A stretch of DNA of 22,087 bases from an uncultured Prevotella sp. GTDB lineage: Bacteria > Bacteroidota > Bacteroidia > Bacteroidales > Bacteroidaceae. Each line of letters opens with the position of its first letter. Positions within the stretch are counted from its first letter, which is position 1. The notes under the pieces were generated by a model. That model ran no database searches, was not told where the DNA came from, and saw nothing but the letters and a program-made list of their open reading frames with translations. A program made the translations under genes and the position numbers. Of the stretch, positions 1 to 8,170 are shown one piece after another. The stretch lies in the NCBI GenBank assembly GCA_900765465.1, contig CAAFRM010000002.1:1-22087 (forward strand), in the 5' to 3' direction.

Positions 1-669
1 TTGAAGGATATCAACCTGGTGATTCCTAAGGGAAAGACCATCGCACTGGTGGGACAGAGCGGTAGCGGAAAGAGTACGATGCTCGACCTGATTCCCCGTT
101 ACTACGATGTACAGGAGGGCGAGGTGCTCATCGACGGCATCAACGTGAAAGACCTTGCCGTGCACGACCTCCGCCAGCTGATAGGTAATGTGAACCAGGA
201 GGCTATCCTCTTCAACGCCAGCTTCAAGGACAACATCCGCTTCGGCAAGACAGATGCTACCGACGAGGAAATTGCCAATGCTGCTAAGATAGCCAATGCC
301 TACGAGTTCATCACCAAATCGGAGCACGGATTCGATACCAATATCGGCGACCGTGGCGGCAGACTCTCCGGCGGTCAGCGTCAGCGTGTGAGCATAGCCC
401 GTGCCATCCTCAAGAATCCTCCTATCCTTATCCTCGACGAGGCAACATCGGCTCTTGATACAGAGAGCGAGCGCCTGGTACAGGATGCCCTGGAGAGATT
501 GATGAAGACCCGTACCACCGTGGCTGTGGCCCACCGCCTGAGTACCATCAAGAATGCCGACGAAATCTGCGTACTGCACGAGGGAAGAATCGTGGAGCGA
601 GGCACCCACGAGGATCTGATAGCCAAGAACGGTTACTACCGCAAGCTGCATGACATGCAGCAAGTGTAG
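1..669 (+). CDS. ABC exporter nucleotide-binding domain, MsbA-like (5' truncated by window)
   Basis: This is the C-terminal ATPase half of an ABC exporter; the transmembrane domain lies off the left edge, so the first codon (TTG) is an internal Leu and not a start. All NBD motifs are visible: Walker A GQSGSGKST (residues 18-26 of the visible part), Q-loop Q66, signature LSGGQRQR (122-129), Walker B ILILDEATSALD (142-153) and H-loop His178. The spacing and the DRGGRLSGGQRQR form are typical of half-transporters of the MsbA/ABCB type, which flip lipid A-core or other lipids across the inner membrane. The next gene is a lipid A acyltransferase 52 bp downstream, which supports a lipid A/LPS substrate, but the substrate is inferred from context only. 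Confidence 0.93.
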   Translation: MKDINLVIPKGKTIALVGQSGSGKSTMLDLIPRYYDVQEGEVLIDGINVKDLAVHDLRQLIGNVNQEAILFNASFKDNIRFGKTDATDEEIANAAKIANAYEFITKSEHGFDTNIGDRGGRLSGGQRQRVSIARAILKNPPILILDEATSALDTESERLVQDALERLMKTRTTVAVAHRLSTIKNADEICVLHEGRIVERGTHEDLIAKNGYYRKLHDMQQV

Positions 670-721
670 GATAAGAAAGAATTTGTTGAATGTTGAATTT
701 GCATTCTTACAGAAAGAAGAA

Positions 722-1651
722 ATGATGAAGAAGATATTATATGGCAGTGTATTCTGCATTTGGTACTTGATGTCTCTGCTGCCGCTGAGAGTGCTCTACA
801 TTCTCAGCGATGGCTTATTTTACCTTATTTATTATGTGGTAAAATACCGCCGCCCACTGGTAAGAAAACATCTCTTCGACTCCTTCCCTGAAAAAAGCGA
901 GGCAGAACGCATCAAGATAGAGAAGGAATTCTACTCCTGGTTCTGCGACTATATCGTAGAAACCATCAAGCTCTTTACGATGAGCAGGAAGCAGGTGATG
1001 AAACGCATGCAGTTCATAGGTGCAGAGAAAGTAAGAGAATCATGCCAGAAAGGCCAGTCGTGCGCTGTATATCTGGGACATTACTGCAACTGGGAATGGG
1101 TTACCTCCCTGCCTCTCTGGGCTGGCGATGACATCACCTTCGGACAGATTTACCATGTGCTGGAGAATCCCGCCTTCGACAAACTCTTCCTGTATCTCCG
1201 CAACCGCTTGGGGTCCATCAGCATCCCTATGGCAGAAACCCTGAGAAAAATCGTAAAGATGCGCCAGGAAGGCAAACAGATTGTCATCGGTTTCATCGCC
1301 GACCAAGTGCCGTTCTGGAACAACATCCATTACTGGACAGACTTTCTGCACCACGACACCCCAGTATTGACAGGAACGGAGAAGATAGCCGTAAAAGCCA
1401 ACTTCGCCGTATATTACCTTGATATGCAACGGGTAAAGCGAGGCTACTACAAGGGTGAATTCAAGCTTCTGACAGACAAACCAAAGGAATGCAAGGAATT
1501 CGAGATTACCGAGATGTATTTCCGAGCCCTGGAGAAATCCATCCAACGCCAACCAGCCTTCTGGCTCTGGACTCACAATCGCTGGAAGCGAACCCGCGAG
1601 CAATGGCTGAAGATTGTAGACCCAGTGACACATAAGATGAGAACAGAATAA
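722..1651 (+). CDS. Lipid A biosynthesis acyltransferase, LpxL/HtrB family
   Basis: About 309 residues, the usual size for the LpxL/HtrB acyltransferases that transfer an acyl chain to the primary hydroxyacyl groups of Kdo-lipid A at the inner face of the cytoplasmic membrane. The catalytic HX4E motif is visible in LGHYCNWEW (His120, Glu125 from this start), followed by the GFIADQVPF block typical of the family. The N-terminus (about residues 4-40) is hydrophobic and acts as a membrane anchor. The frame is open from 650, overlapping the ABC gene, but I prefer the tandem ATGATG at 722/725. It directly precedes the hydrophobic segment, follows a purine-rich AGAAAGAAGA stretch, and removes a Cys/Arg-rich extension that does not look like the family. 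Probably co-transcribed with the upstream exporter and downstream glycosyltransferases. Confidence 0.9.
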   Translation: MMKKILYGSVFCIWYLMSLLPLRVLYILSDGLFYLIYYVVKYRRPLVRKHLFDSFPEKSEAERIKIEKEFYSWFCDYIVETIKLFTMSRKQVMKRMQFIGAEKVRESCQKGQSCAVYLGHYCNWEWVTSLPLWAGDDITFGQIYHVLENPAFDKLFLYLRNRLGSISIPMAETLRKIVKMRQEGKQIVIGFIADQVPFWNNIHYWTDFLHHDTPVLTGTEKIAVKANFAVYYLDMQRVKRGYYKGEFKLLTDKPKECKEFEITEMYFRALEKSIQRQPAFWLWTHNRWKRTREQWLKIVDPVTHKMRTE

Positions 1652-1689
1652 TAATATCCAGTAAAATATAACATCTATATTAAAGAAAT

Positions 1690-2508
1690 ATGATTTTCGC
1701 AACAGACAAGGGACGCATGTGCAACAATATCCTGCAATATGGTCACGTTTACGCCTGGGCACGTGAGCATGGCAGGAAGAGCGTATCCATGCGTTTCTGC
1801 TATAAATACCAGTATTTCAAGATATGCCACACCCGTTGGCACAACTTCCTAACCTATGCAGTAGCCAAGTATGCTGCCAAGTGGGGACTGATAACAACCG
1901 TGGATTTCAACGACATAGCCGAAGAGGCTATTGAAAGAGATGCTGCTATTGTAGCCCGTCATAAACATGTTCTGATAAAAGGCTGGTGTGTTCGTTTCTA
2001 CGAACTCTTCATCAAGTATAAAGCCGAAATCATAGACCTCTTTTCCTTCGACAAGCCTATCCTGGATAAAACCCAGGCCTTCATGGGCAAAAAGAAGATT
2101 GATGAGATTAGGCTTGGTGTGCATATTCGCCGAGGTGACTACAAGACATGGCATAATGGGAAATACTATTTTGAAGATGATGTATACCAAGATTACATTC
2201 AGCAGTTCCAGTCGCTGTTTCCAGATAAGCAGTTGACGGTGTATATCTGCAGCAACGATCCTGCCCTTGACAAGTCATTCTATCGGGATCAGCTAAAAAG
2301 TGCCACCATCGTATTTCCACAGGGCGGTCAAGAAGATGACCTATGCCTGCTTTCGGAATGTGATTATCTGATAGGTGCTCCAAGTACATTCTCTCTGGTA
2401 GCCGCCATGTATCATGATCTTCCGCTCCTATGGATAGAAAACAAGGAGGATAAAATCTCCTTAAACTCATTTGATAAATTCAATCAATTATTCCGTAACA
2501 TAAGATAG
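1690..2508 (+). CDS. Alpha-1,2-fucosyltransferase-like glycosyltransferase (GT11-like)
   Basis: A 272-residue protein with the hallmark HxRRxD motif (HIRRGDY, residues 145-151) of GDP-fucose-dependent alpha-1,2/alpha-1,6 fucosyltransferases. It has an N-terminal GRMCNNILQY segment equivalent to the family's GRLGNQ motif, and a late GAPSTFSLVAAM segment (229-240) that matches the nucleotide-sugar-binding serine region. No transmembrane segment is apparent, so it is expected to act on the cytoplasmic face. It sits 38 bp after the acyltransferase and 7 bp before the next glycosyltransferase, which suggests one operon building a surface glycan. Fucose as donor is inferred from family motifs. The GRLGNQ motif is degenerate here (MCNN), so donor and linkage should be treated as provisional. 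Confidence 0.82.
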   Translation: MIFATDKGRMCNNILQYGHVYAWAREHGRKSVSMRFCYKYQYFKICHTRWHNFLTYAVAKYAAKWGLITTVDFNDIAEEAIERDAAIVARHKHVLIKGWCVRFYELFIKYKAEIIDLFSFDKPILDKTQAFMGKKKIDEIRLGVHIRRGDYKTWHNGKYYFEDDVYQDYIQQFQSLFPDKQLTVYICSNDPALDKSFYRDQLKSATIVFPQGGQEDDLCLLSECDYLIGAPSTFSLVAAMYHDLPLLWIENKEDKISLNSFDKFNQLFRNIR

Positions 2509-2515
2509 AATAGAT

Positions 2516-3421
2516 ATGAACCATGTTTGGCTAGCATTTAGAAAACTGTTCTGCACTATCTGCTCTGCTGTCATTCCTAACAAATCTTTAAGGCACAAAG
2601 TAAGATATGCACTTAATCCACTCAACGACAAGAGAGTGGAACGATATTTCCTGCGCAAATATGTGATGCCATTGAAAAATGACTATCACCATTTGCCTAT
2701 TGAAAAAAGCGCAAATGAAAATATCGAATATATTTGGCAATGTTGGCTGCAAGGCATAGAGCAAGCTCCAGACTTGGTAAAAATGTGCTTGAATTCTGTA
2801 GAAAAATACAAGAAGAGCAACCAAAAGAGAATCATCATTACGGCAGAAAACTTTGCTGACTATTTGACCTTGCCAACAACCATCATTGAGAAATGGAGAA
2901 AGGGAAATATCAGCAATACACAGTTTTCTGATATTTTACGTATCAATCTCTTAGCAAGATATGGAGGTTATTGGATAGATGCAACTTGCCTATTAACCCA
3001 ATCTACCCCCGAATGGATGGATAAGCAACCACTATTCATGTATCATGCGTATGGGGAGTTTGCTTTTACACAAATACAAAGTTGTTTTATGCATGCTAAA
3101 CCAAACAACTATATAATGCAAGCATGGTGTTTGCTAATGAATACGATGTGGCTTCATGAAAAGAAACTACTACATTATTTTCAACTCCATCTGATGTTCA
3201 AGGCTCTCATTACTTCAGACTCTAAAGCAAGAGAAGATTTTCAGAAAATGCCTGTTGTTTCTGAGAAAGAGACACAAGCTTTGATGAAATTCATCTTGTC
3301 AGGAACACCATACAACCAACAAGAGTTTGCAAAAATCAAAGAAAAATCTTTTATGCATAAACTCACCTACAAGAAAGAGATTCCTGATGAATTCTTCTCA
3401 TTCTACAAGTCAATAAATTAA
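2516..3421 (+). CDS. Capsular polysaccharide synthesis-type glycosyltransferase (Caps_synth/GT32-like)
   Basis: A 301-residue protein resembling the capsular polysaccharide synthesis family (Pfam Caps_synth, related to GT32). The diagnostic stretch is the acceptor-donor region IEYIWQCWLQGIEQAP near residue 69, followed by SDILRINLLARYGGYWIDAT (residues 138-157), where the GGYWIDAT segment takes the place of the DxD-containing loop. The gene starts 7 bp after the fucosyltransferase stop and ends 14 bp before the next GT, consistent with one operon. It is clearly richer in A+T than the acyltransferase and fucosyltransferase around it, which hints at a separate origin, as is common for serotype-specific genes. 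The transferred sugar cannot be read from the sequence. Confidence 0.8.
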   Translation: MNHVWLAFRKLFCTICSAVIPNKSLRHKVRYALNPLNDKRVERYFLRKYVMPLKNDYHHLPIEKSANENIEYIWQCWLQGIEQAPDLVKMCLNSVEKYKKSNQKRIIITAENFADYLTLPTTIIEKWRKGNISNTQFSDILRINLLARYGGYWIDATCLLTQSTPEWMDKQPLFMYHAYGEFAFTQIQSCFMHAKPNNYIMQAWCLLMNTMWLHEKKLLHYFQLHLMFKALITSDSKAREDFQKMPVVSEKETQALMKFILSGTPYNQQEFAKIKEKSFMHKLTYKKEIPDEFFSFYKSIN

Positions 3422-3435
3422 ATAAAACATCCATT

Positions 3436-4236
3436 ATGAAAAAAATAAAAGTTAGTATCCTTGTATCTACATACAATTGGCCGGAAGCCCTGGAACTTTC
3501 GATAAGAAGCATGTTTGCACAGACCATACTTCCAGATGAGATAGTCATTGCAGACGATGGTTCCACACAAGACACAAAGGATTTAATAGACAAATTAAGG
3601 AAAGAAACAACCATCCCTATCAAGCATGTATGGCATGAGGATAAAGGCTTTCGCAAAACAATCATTTTGAATATGGCCATAGCCCAAATCACAGGCGACT
3701 ATATCCTGCAAGTAGATGGAGACGTGGTACTGTCATCACATTTCGTGAGCGACCATCTGGAGCTTGCAGAGAAAAATTATTTCGTATGCGGAAGTAGAGT
3801 TAAGCTTTCTCCCGAAGTAACCCATCGTATCATGGCATCAAAGAATTTCAAGCTGAATATCTGGAACATGCCAACAAGTTTTCTGCTCAACAGTTTCCGC
3901 TCCAAACTCTTACGCCATTATATGTCCTTGAGATACGCCAAGAAGATAGACCATCTCCGCGGCTGCAACATGGCCTTCTGGAAAGAAGACCTCATCAAAG
4001 TAAATGGCTATAATGAAGACCTCATGCAATGGGGACATGAAGATGGAGAAATCGCATTCCGCCTTCACTTCGCAGGAGTCAAGAAGAAAGCTTTGAAAAT
4101 GGGTGGCGCCGTATATCACCTCTACCACAAAGAAGCATCAAGAGACAATGAGCAACGCCATTTCACGGAACTCGAAAAAGTTAAGAAAGAACATCTGTCC
4201 TGGTGTGAGAACGGTATAGATAAATATCTCAGATAA
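3436..4236 (+). CDS. Family 2 glycosyltransferase with galactosyltransferase-type C-terminal motif
   Basis: A 266-residue GT-A fold enzyme. The N-terminal nucleotide-binding strand VSILVSTYNWPEALE leads to IADDGST (38-44), then the metal-binding DGD (residues 94-96) in LQVDGD. A second motif, WGHEDGE (199-205), corresponds to the [GW]WGxED motif of the Glyco_transf_7C/N-terminal galactosyltransferase family, as in chondroitin-synthase-like bacterial GTs. DKGFRKTIILNMAI (69-82) is also typical of this group. There are no membrane segments. It is the last gene of the plus-strand run 722-4236 and is followed by a strong bidirectional stem-loop. The likely role is addition of a hexose or HexNAc to the outer core or O-antigen; the sugar is not determinable. 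Confidence 0.88.
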   Translation: MKKIKVSILVSTYNWPEALELSIRSMFAQTILPDEIVIADDGSTQDTKDLIDKLRKETTIPIKHVWHEDKGFRKTIILNMAIAQITGDYILQVDGDVVLSSHFVSDHLELAEKNYFVCGSRVKLSPEVTHRIMASKNFKLNIWNMPTSFLLNSFRSKLLRHYMSLRYAKKIDHLRGCNMAFWKEDLIKVNGYNEDLMQWGHEDGEIAFRLHFAGVKKKALKMGGAVYHLYHKEASRDNEQRHFTELEKVKKEHLSWCENGIDKYLR

Positions 4237-4252
4237 CAGATAAACTCTTTTA

Positions 4253-4300
4253 AAAACTTTGCCTTTGACAAATAAGAGCATCAATCAAAGGCAAAGTTTT
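4253..4300. terminator. Bidirectional intrinsic terminator between convergent GT genes
   Basis: A perfect 16-bp inverted repeat: AAAACTTTGCCTTTGA at 4253-4268 and its exact complement at 4285-4300, with a 16-nt loop. A-rich sequence precedes it and TTTT closes it, so it can terminate transcripts from both sides. It lies 16 bp after the plus-strand GT2 stop and 22 bp from the minus-strand GT stop. Confidence 0.8.
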
Positions 4301-4322
4301 ACAATTCTATCATCTGCAGAAT

Positions 4323-5258
4323 CTAATGAAGATTATAATTTATTTTATACCAAAAAGCTCGTAGTTGAAACCAAAGGTAAAACAATAAATTATATTTTTG
4401 TGTTTTAGCCACATCCTGCAGCGTATGATAAGCTCGTTTATGCCACATTTCCAACATTTCACTTGACCCCATATCTATAATATTATCAACTAGAGCCTTA
4501 TATTTAGAGTAGCAAGATTTATATGATTCCTTTTGACTTGCCAATCCACCTACCCTTGGCGAATAATAATAAAGGACATCAGGTATTACTTTTAAATATT
4601 GCGCCTTAAGACAATATGCCAGAGCAAAGATTTCATCTTCTCCCAAACAAATATTCTCATCAAAACGCAAATTATACTTTTCAATTAAATTTCTCCTAAA
4701 AATTTTATCGAAAGCATAACCCAAAACATTATAGCCTGTATCATTCTTACACAAAGACAACATTAATTGTTCTTTTTCTATTTCATTAACAGCACATTGC
4801 CTTCTCAATGATAAACTCATAGAACTTTCATCATTATATCTAAGAAAAAAGCCAAAAAAGAGAACATCAAATCCCTGCACTTGCTCCATAAGTGTGGCCA
4901 AATAATCGGAAGTTACCCAATCATCAGAATCAACGAAGCATACATACTTACCTACACTTTTATCCAATCCAACATTACGAGCCGCACTAACTCCCCTATT
5001 TATCTGGTGAGTAACATGGATACGCCTATCCATCAGAGCATACTCATCACAAATAGCTCCTGAAGCATCAGTACTTCCATCATCTATCAAGAGCAATTCA
5101 AAACTAATAAAAGTTTGAGACAAGATGCTATCAATACAGCGTCTTAAATATTTCTCTACATTATATATAGGAACTATTATACTTACATCAGGTATATACT
5201 TACAAGATTTTTGATTTATAACCGATTGCGATCTTTTAATTATATTTTCAGACTCCAT
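4323..5258 (-). CDS. Family 2 glycosyltransferase (capsule/O-antigen type)
   Basis: A 311-residue GT2. The core motifs are PDVSIIVPIYNVEKYLRRCI (23-42), LLIDDGSTD (56-64), NRGVSAARNVG (87-97) and the metal-binding DSDD (110-113). These are the classic features of the polymerising or oligosaccharide-building GT2 enzymes found in capsule and O-antigen clusters. A roughly 20-residue polar N-terminal extension precedes the first strand. The gene overlaps the 3' end of the upstream minus-strand GT by 11 bp, so the two are translationally coupled. It is strongly A+T-rich compared with the LTA-synthase-like gene further upstream, consistent with horizontal acquisition of this end of the locus. Donor and acceptor are unknown. 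Confidence 0.88.
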   Translation of the reverse strand: MESENIIKRSQSVINQKSCKYIPDVSIIVPIYNVEKYLRRCIDSILSQTFISFELLLIDDGSTDASGAICDEYALMDRRIHVTHQINRGVSAARNVGLDKSVGKYVCFVDSDDWVTSDYLATLMEQVQGFDVLFFGFFLRYNDESSMSLSLRRQCAVNEIEKEQLMLSLCKNDTGYNVLGYAFDKIFRRNLIEKYNLRFDENICLGEDEIFALAYCLKAQYLKVIPDVLYYYSPRVGGLASQKESYKSCYSKYKALVDNIIDMGSSEMLEMWHKRAYHTLQDVAKTQKYNLLFYLWFQLRAFWYKINYNLH

Positions 5259-6024
5259 TATACTGACTTTTATTTTTTTCTATCACTTTTGCAACAATCA
5301 ATATTTGGTACGTACCCATCAACAAAGCATAAACAAGCCCAGGCACACCATCACGCCACCCACCTTTTAGAATATAAGCCTTAAACATACGAAACACTGG
5401 ACGCAAGAATAGTTTACCAACACCATATTGCTTGTCCTTCCGGCGCTCTACCTCATAGTCGCTATAGGTGTTGTTCTTGCGCATGATGTCGGCAATGCTA
5501 TCGTTGGCAAGATGCTCGAAGGCCAGCTCTTCCCTGTTGCGGGGAACCCGATATACAACACCATCTACTACCGGCGATGTATGGATTACCGGCGGCCAAT
5601 GGGTCTTGTCCTTTCTGAAGAAGCGCAGAATGTAGTCGGGATAGCTGCTGTGCATAAAGCGCCCCATGAAGTAATTCTTTCTCGGGATACTGATGCCATC
5701 CGGACACTGAGCCTCAGCAATCTTCGCATAGAGATAATCATGAAGCGCCGGCGTGACAAGCTCATCAGCATCCACAACCAAGACCCAAAGATGGGAGGCT
5801 GCATCTATCGCAAACTGGCGTGCCGGTTCTACTATAGAAACTCCTTCCTTCTTGAATGTTACTATCTTGCACCCATAACGCTGGGCTATCTCAAGCGTGT
5901 CGTCCGTGCTTTCCATATCACAGATGACTATCTCATCAAAGTCCTTGACGGAGTCTAGGACTCTCGCCAGGAACTTTGAGGCGTTGTATGTATTGATAAC
6001 TACAGATATCTTGTTATTGTTCAT
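5248..6024 (-). CDS. WaaE/KdtX-like family 2 glycosyltransferase
   Basis: A 258-residue GT2 resembling the LPS inner-core WaaE/KdtX group: KISVVINTYNASKFLARVL (5-23), ICDMESTDDT (34-43, taking the place of the usual DDGS), EPARQFAIDAA (66-76) and metal-binding DAD (85-87). The central RKNYFMGRFMHSSYPDYILR segment is characteristic of this group. The C-terminal third contains a hydrophobic stretch (about 232-250) that may contact the membrane. Start is the ATG at 6024, 57 bp after the upstream LTA-synthase-like stop. An unusual C8/G8 homopolymer lies in that gap. Base composition changes inside the gene: the first two-thirds are GC-rich like its upstream neighbour, and the last third is AT-rich like the downstream GT. 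Confidence 0.87.
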   Translation of the reverse strand: MNNNKISVVINTYNASKFLARVLDSVKDFDEIVICDMESTDDTLEIAQRYGCKIVTFKKEGVSIVEPARQFAIDAASHLWVLVVDADELVTPALHDYLYAKIAEAQCPDGISIPRKNYFMGRFMHSSYPDYILRFFRKDKTHWPPVIHTSPVVDGVVYRVPRNREELAFEHLANDSIADIMRKNNTYSDYEVERRKDKQYGVGKLFLRPVFRMFKAYILKGGWRDGVPGLVYALLMGTYQILIVAKVIEKNKSQYNGV

Positions 6025-6061
6025 GTCTCTTTGGCTATTGATACTTTACGTTTATCTTTCT

Positions 6062-6069
6062 GGGGGGGG
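6062..6069. repeat. G8 homopolymer in intergenic leader
   Basis: Eight consecutive G residues on the plus strand (C8 on the coding strand), 38 bp upstream of the minus-strand WaaE-like GT start at 6024 and 12 bp past the stop of the preceding gene. Such tracts are prone to slippage, but no phase variation can be inferred from one sequence. Confidence 0.7.
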
Positions 6070-6081
6070 CTATCTAAGATT

Positions 6082-8073
6082 CTACTGTTGTGACTGATTG
6101 CCAACCACCAGTTCGTTCTTCGTCATTCTCTCCATATACGACTGGATAATGGCCTTCACCTCGCGCTCCATGGCTTTGCGAACGGCAGGTTCCTTGTCGG
6201 CAACATTATTCTCCAGCAGCAAGTCGGTGCGGAAGCGATAGAGTGCCTTGGTCTGCTGACCATCCCACTGCAAGAGATAATCGCCCTTTACATACTGATA
6301 GAAACCATTGTTATAGTTCACCGCCCAAGTATCCTTGGCTGGCGTGGTAAGCAGGTCGATGCCGAAGCCCACATACTTCTTGTCATAACCCAGATAGCTC
6401 AATACCGTAGGCATGATGTCTATCTGCTGGGCGATGGCATCACGCATGCCCGGCTTGAACTCGCCGCTAGGGTCGAAGAAGATGATTGGCGAACAGAAAC
6501 CACCCAAATCGGTCTGATAATAAGCATGGTCGCTCAGGTTGGTATGGTCGGAAGTTATCACAAAGAGGGTATTCTTGTACCAAGGCATCGTCTTCGCCTT
6601 GGCGAAGAACTTACGCAAGGCATTGTCTGTATAGCGGATGCACTTATGGATGACGATACCCTCTTCAGGGAATACTTTCTTATACTGTTCTGGGATGACA
6701 TACGGATGATGCGAAGAGGCAGTGAAGAGTGCTGTCATAAACGGCTGCTTCATCTCGCCCATCTTCGTGGCATAGAACTGCATGAAAGGCTCATCCCAGA
6801 TGGCCCAGGTTCCATCAAAGTCCTTGTCGCCACCAAATCGCTTGTCGGCATTGTATTCTGTACGACCGAAATAATCGGTGAATCCCGTGGTGCGGGCGAA
6901 TGCCTGGAATCCCATAGAACCATTCTCTGCTCCGTGGAAGAAGGCAGAATAATAGCCTTTCTTCTTCAGCTCGCCAGCCAAGCCACTCACATTGTTCATG
7001 GATGCCGGGGTAAGGAAGAACGGCTCCACAAACATCGGGATGCTGGAAAGGATACTAGGCATGCCGTCGATACTCTTTCTACCATTGCAGTAGGAATAAA
7101 GATAGGTGGCACTATGCTGCATCAGGGAATCTACAAAAGGAGTATATCCCTTGTACTTGCCGTTTTCCAGCCACTTGTTGAAGCCGCCGATATACTCACG
7201 GCCAAAGCTCTCGATGATGATGACCACCACATTCTTCTTGCGCTTCACGAGCGTATCAGAAGGGGTATGGATAGGAGAATAGATGGCATTGAGCTGCTTC
7301 TCCGTATAGTAATCCGGCACTACGAATACTGGCTTGTCGATGGTACGGATGATGGAGAACGGAGTATTCAGTACGATGGCAGCCTCCTGCGGACGGTTTA
7401 CATACTGATTGGCATTGCTGATGGTGATAGGGCGAACTGCCGTGGTGAAACCACCACGCATACCTGCTACGCAGAAAGGTACGAACACCGCCAGACAAAG
7501 AAGATGAACGCCATAATAAGTCAACAATCTCTTTGGCTGATAAGGACGGGAAGCCTCAACTGGCAACTTGCCCTTTGGCATGCGATAAAGAAACCACAAG
7601 CCTGCTATCAGGATGATGCCAATCAGCACCAGATACCAATGGTTGAGAATCTCAACACCAAAGATTCCACCCAGATTCTTCTCGTTTCTAAACTCAGAGA
7701 ACACGGTAACCGTGGTACGGCGCGTGGTGTATTTAAAATAAACACAATCCACCAGATTGGCTATAATGCAGATGGAATTGCAGATTACGAACACCCACTT
7801 CGCCATCTTCTGATACCAGTTCCGCTCCTTGTAATGGATAGGGAAAAGCATCAAAAGCGCATACAGAGCATTGGTATAGAGAATGGCAGAGGTATCAAAA
7901 TACCAGCCGCCATGAAGCATCTCGCCAAAGGCGCCCCATGTCATCGCTTCGGAAAACACACTCCAGTTGGTCGCCAGGAAAACCAGGCGGCATATCTCAT
8001 ACACCACATAAACCAGCACCATATTGATGACGAAGCACAAAGGCGCTGAAAACAAGTTTCTCTTCAGTTTCAT
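6082..8073 (-). CDS. LTA synthase family membrane sulfatase-fold transferase (phosphoglycerol/phosphoethanolamine type)
   Basis: A 663-residue protein. The N-terminal 200 residues hold about five transmembrane helices (roughly 11-33, 61-79, 91-112, 145-164, 185-205), followed by a periplasmic alkaline-phosphatase/sulfatase-fold domain (about 280-600). Visible catalytic features are VVVIIIESFG (Glu288), the nucleophile region NGRKSIDGMPS with Ser334 in the position usually held by Thr, SSHHPY (453-458) and the metal-binding SDH (508-510). Family members move phosphoglycerol or phosphoethanolamine from phospholipids to periplasmic glycans or lipids. In a Gram-negative LPS locus the likely role is decorating lipid A, core or another surface glycan; the transferred group is not known. 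It lies between the GT87-like gene (97 bp upstream) and the WaaE-like GT (57 bp downstream). Confidence 0.88.
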   Translation of the reverse strand: MKLKRNLFSAPLCFVINMVLVYVVYEICRLVFLATNWSVFSEAMTWGAFGEMLHGGWYFDTSAILYTNALYALLMLFPIHYKERNWYQKMAKWVFVICNSICIIANLVDCVYFKYTTRRTTVTVFSEFRNEKNLGGIFGVEILNHWYLVLIGIILIAGLWFLYRMPKGKLPVEASRPYQPKRLLTYYGVHLLCLAVFVPFCVAGMRGGFTTAVRPITISNANQYVNRPQEAAIVLNTPFSIIRTIDKPVFVVPDYYTEKQLNAIYSPIHTPSDTLVKRKKNVVVIIIESFGREYIGGFNKWLENGKYKGYTPFVDSLMQHSATYLYSYCNGRKSIDGMPSILSSIPMFVEPFFLTPASMNNVSGLAGELKKKGYYSAFFHGAENGSMGFQAFARTTGFTDYFGRTEYNADKRFGGDKDFDGTWAIWDEPFMQFYATKMGEMKQPFMTALFTASSHHPYVIPEQYKKVFPEEGIVIHKCIRYTDNALRKFFAKAKTMPWYKNTLFVITSDHTNLSDHAYYQTDLGGFCSPIIFFDPSGEFKPGMRDAIAQQIDIMPTVLSYLGYDKKYVGFGIDLLTTPAKDTWAVNYNNGFYQYVKGDYLLQWDGQQTKALYRFRTDLLLENNVADKEPAVRKAMEREVKAIIQSYMERMTKNELVVGNQSQQ

Positions 8074-8100
8074 CTTTCCTATTCCTATTTTTATCTTTTA

Positions 8101-8143
8101 TCTTTGTTCTTTTCTATTTTTATCTTTGTTCTTTTCTATTTTT
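8101..8143. repeat. Two tandem 22-bp repeats, pyrimidine-rich on the plus strand
   Basis: A 22-bp unit beginning TCTTTGTTCTTTTC at 8101-8122 is repeated almost completely at 8123-8143, inside a 97-bp pyrimidine-only-like gap between the GT87-like stop and the LTA-synthase-like start. On the coding strand it is a purine-rich leader. No promoter is recognisable here. Confidence 0.75.
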
Positions 8144-8170
8144 CAATCTTCCTTTTCAGCCTATTCCCTT

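Noticed and set aside
650..721. N-terminal extension of the lipid A acyltransferase frame
   Set aside because: It would overlap the ABC gene and add a Cys/Lys-rich segment foreign to the family. The tandem ATG at 722/725 fits better.
6526..8049. 507-codon plus-strand open frame
   Set aside because: It is antisense to the LTA-synthase-like gene, whose motifs and membrane segments are convincing. The translation has no recognisable domain and no promoter; it is a codon-bias shadow.
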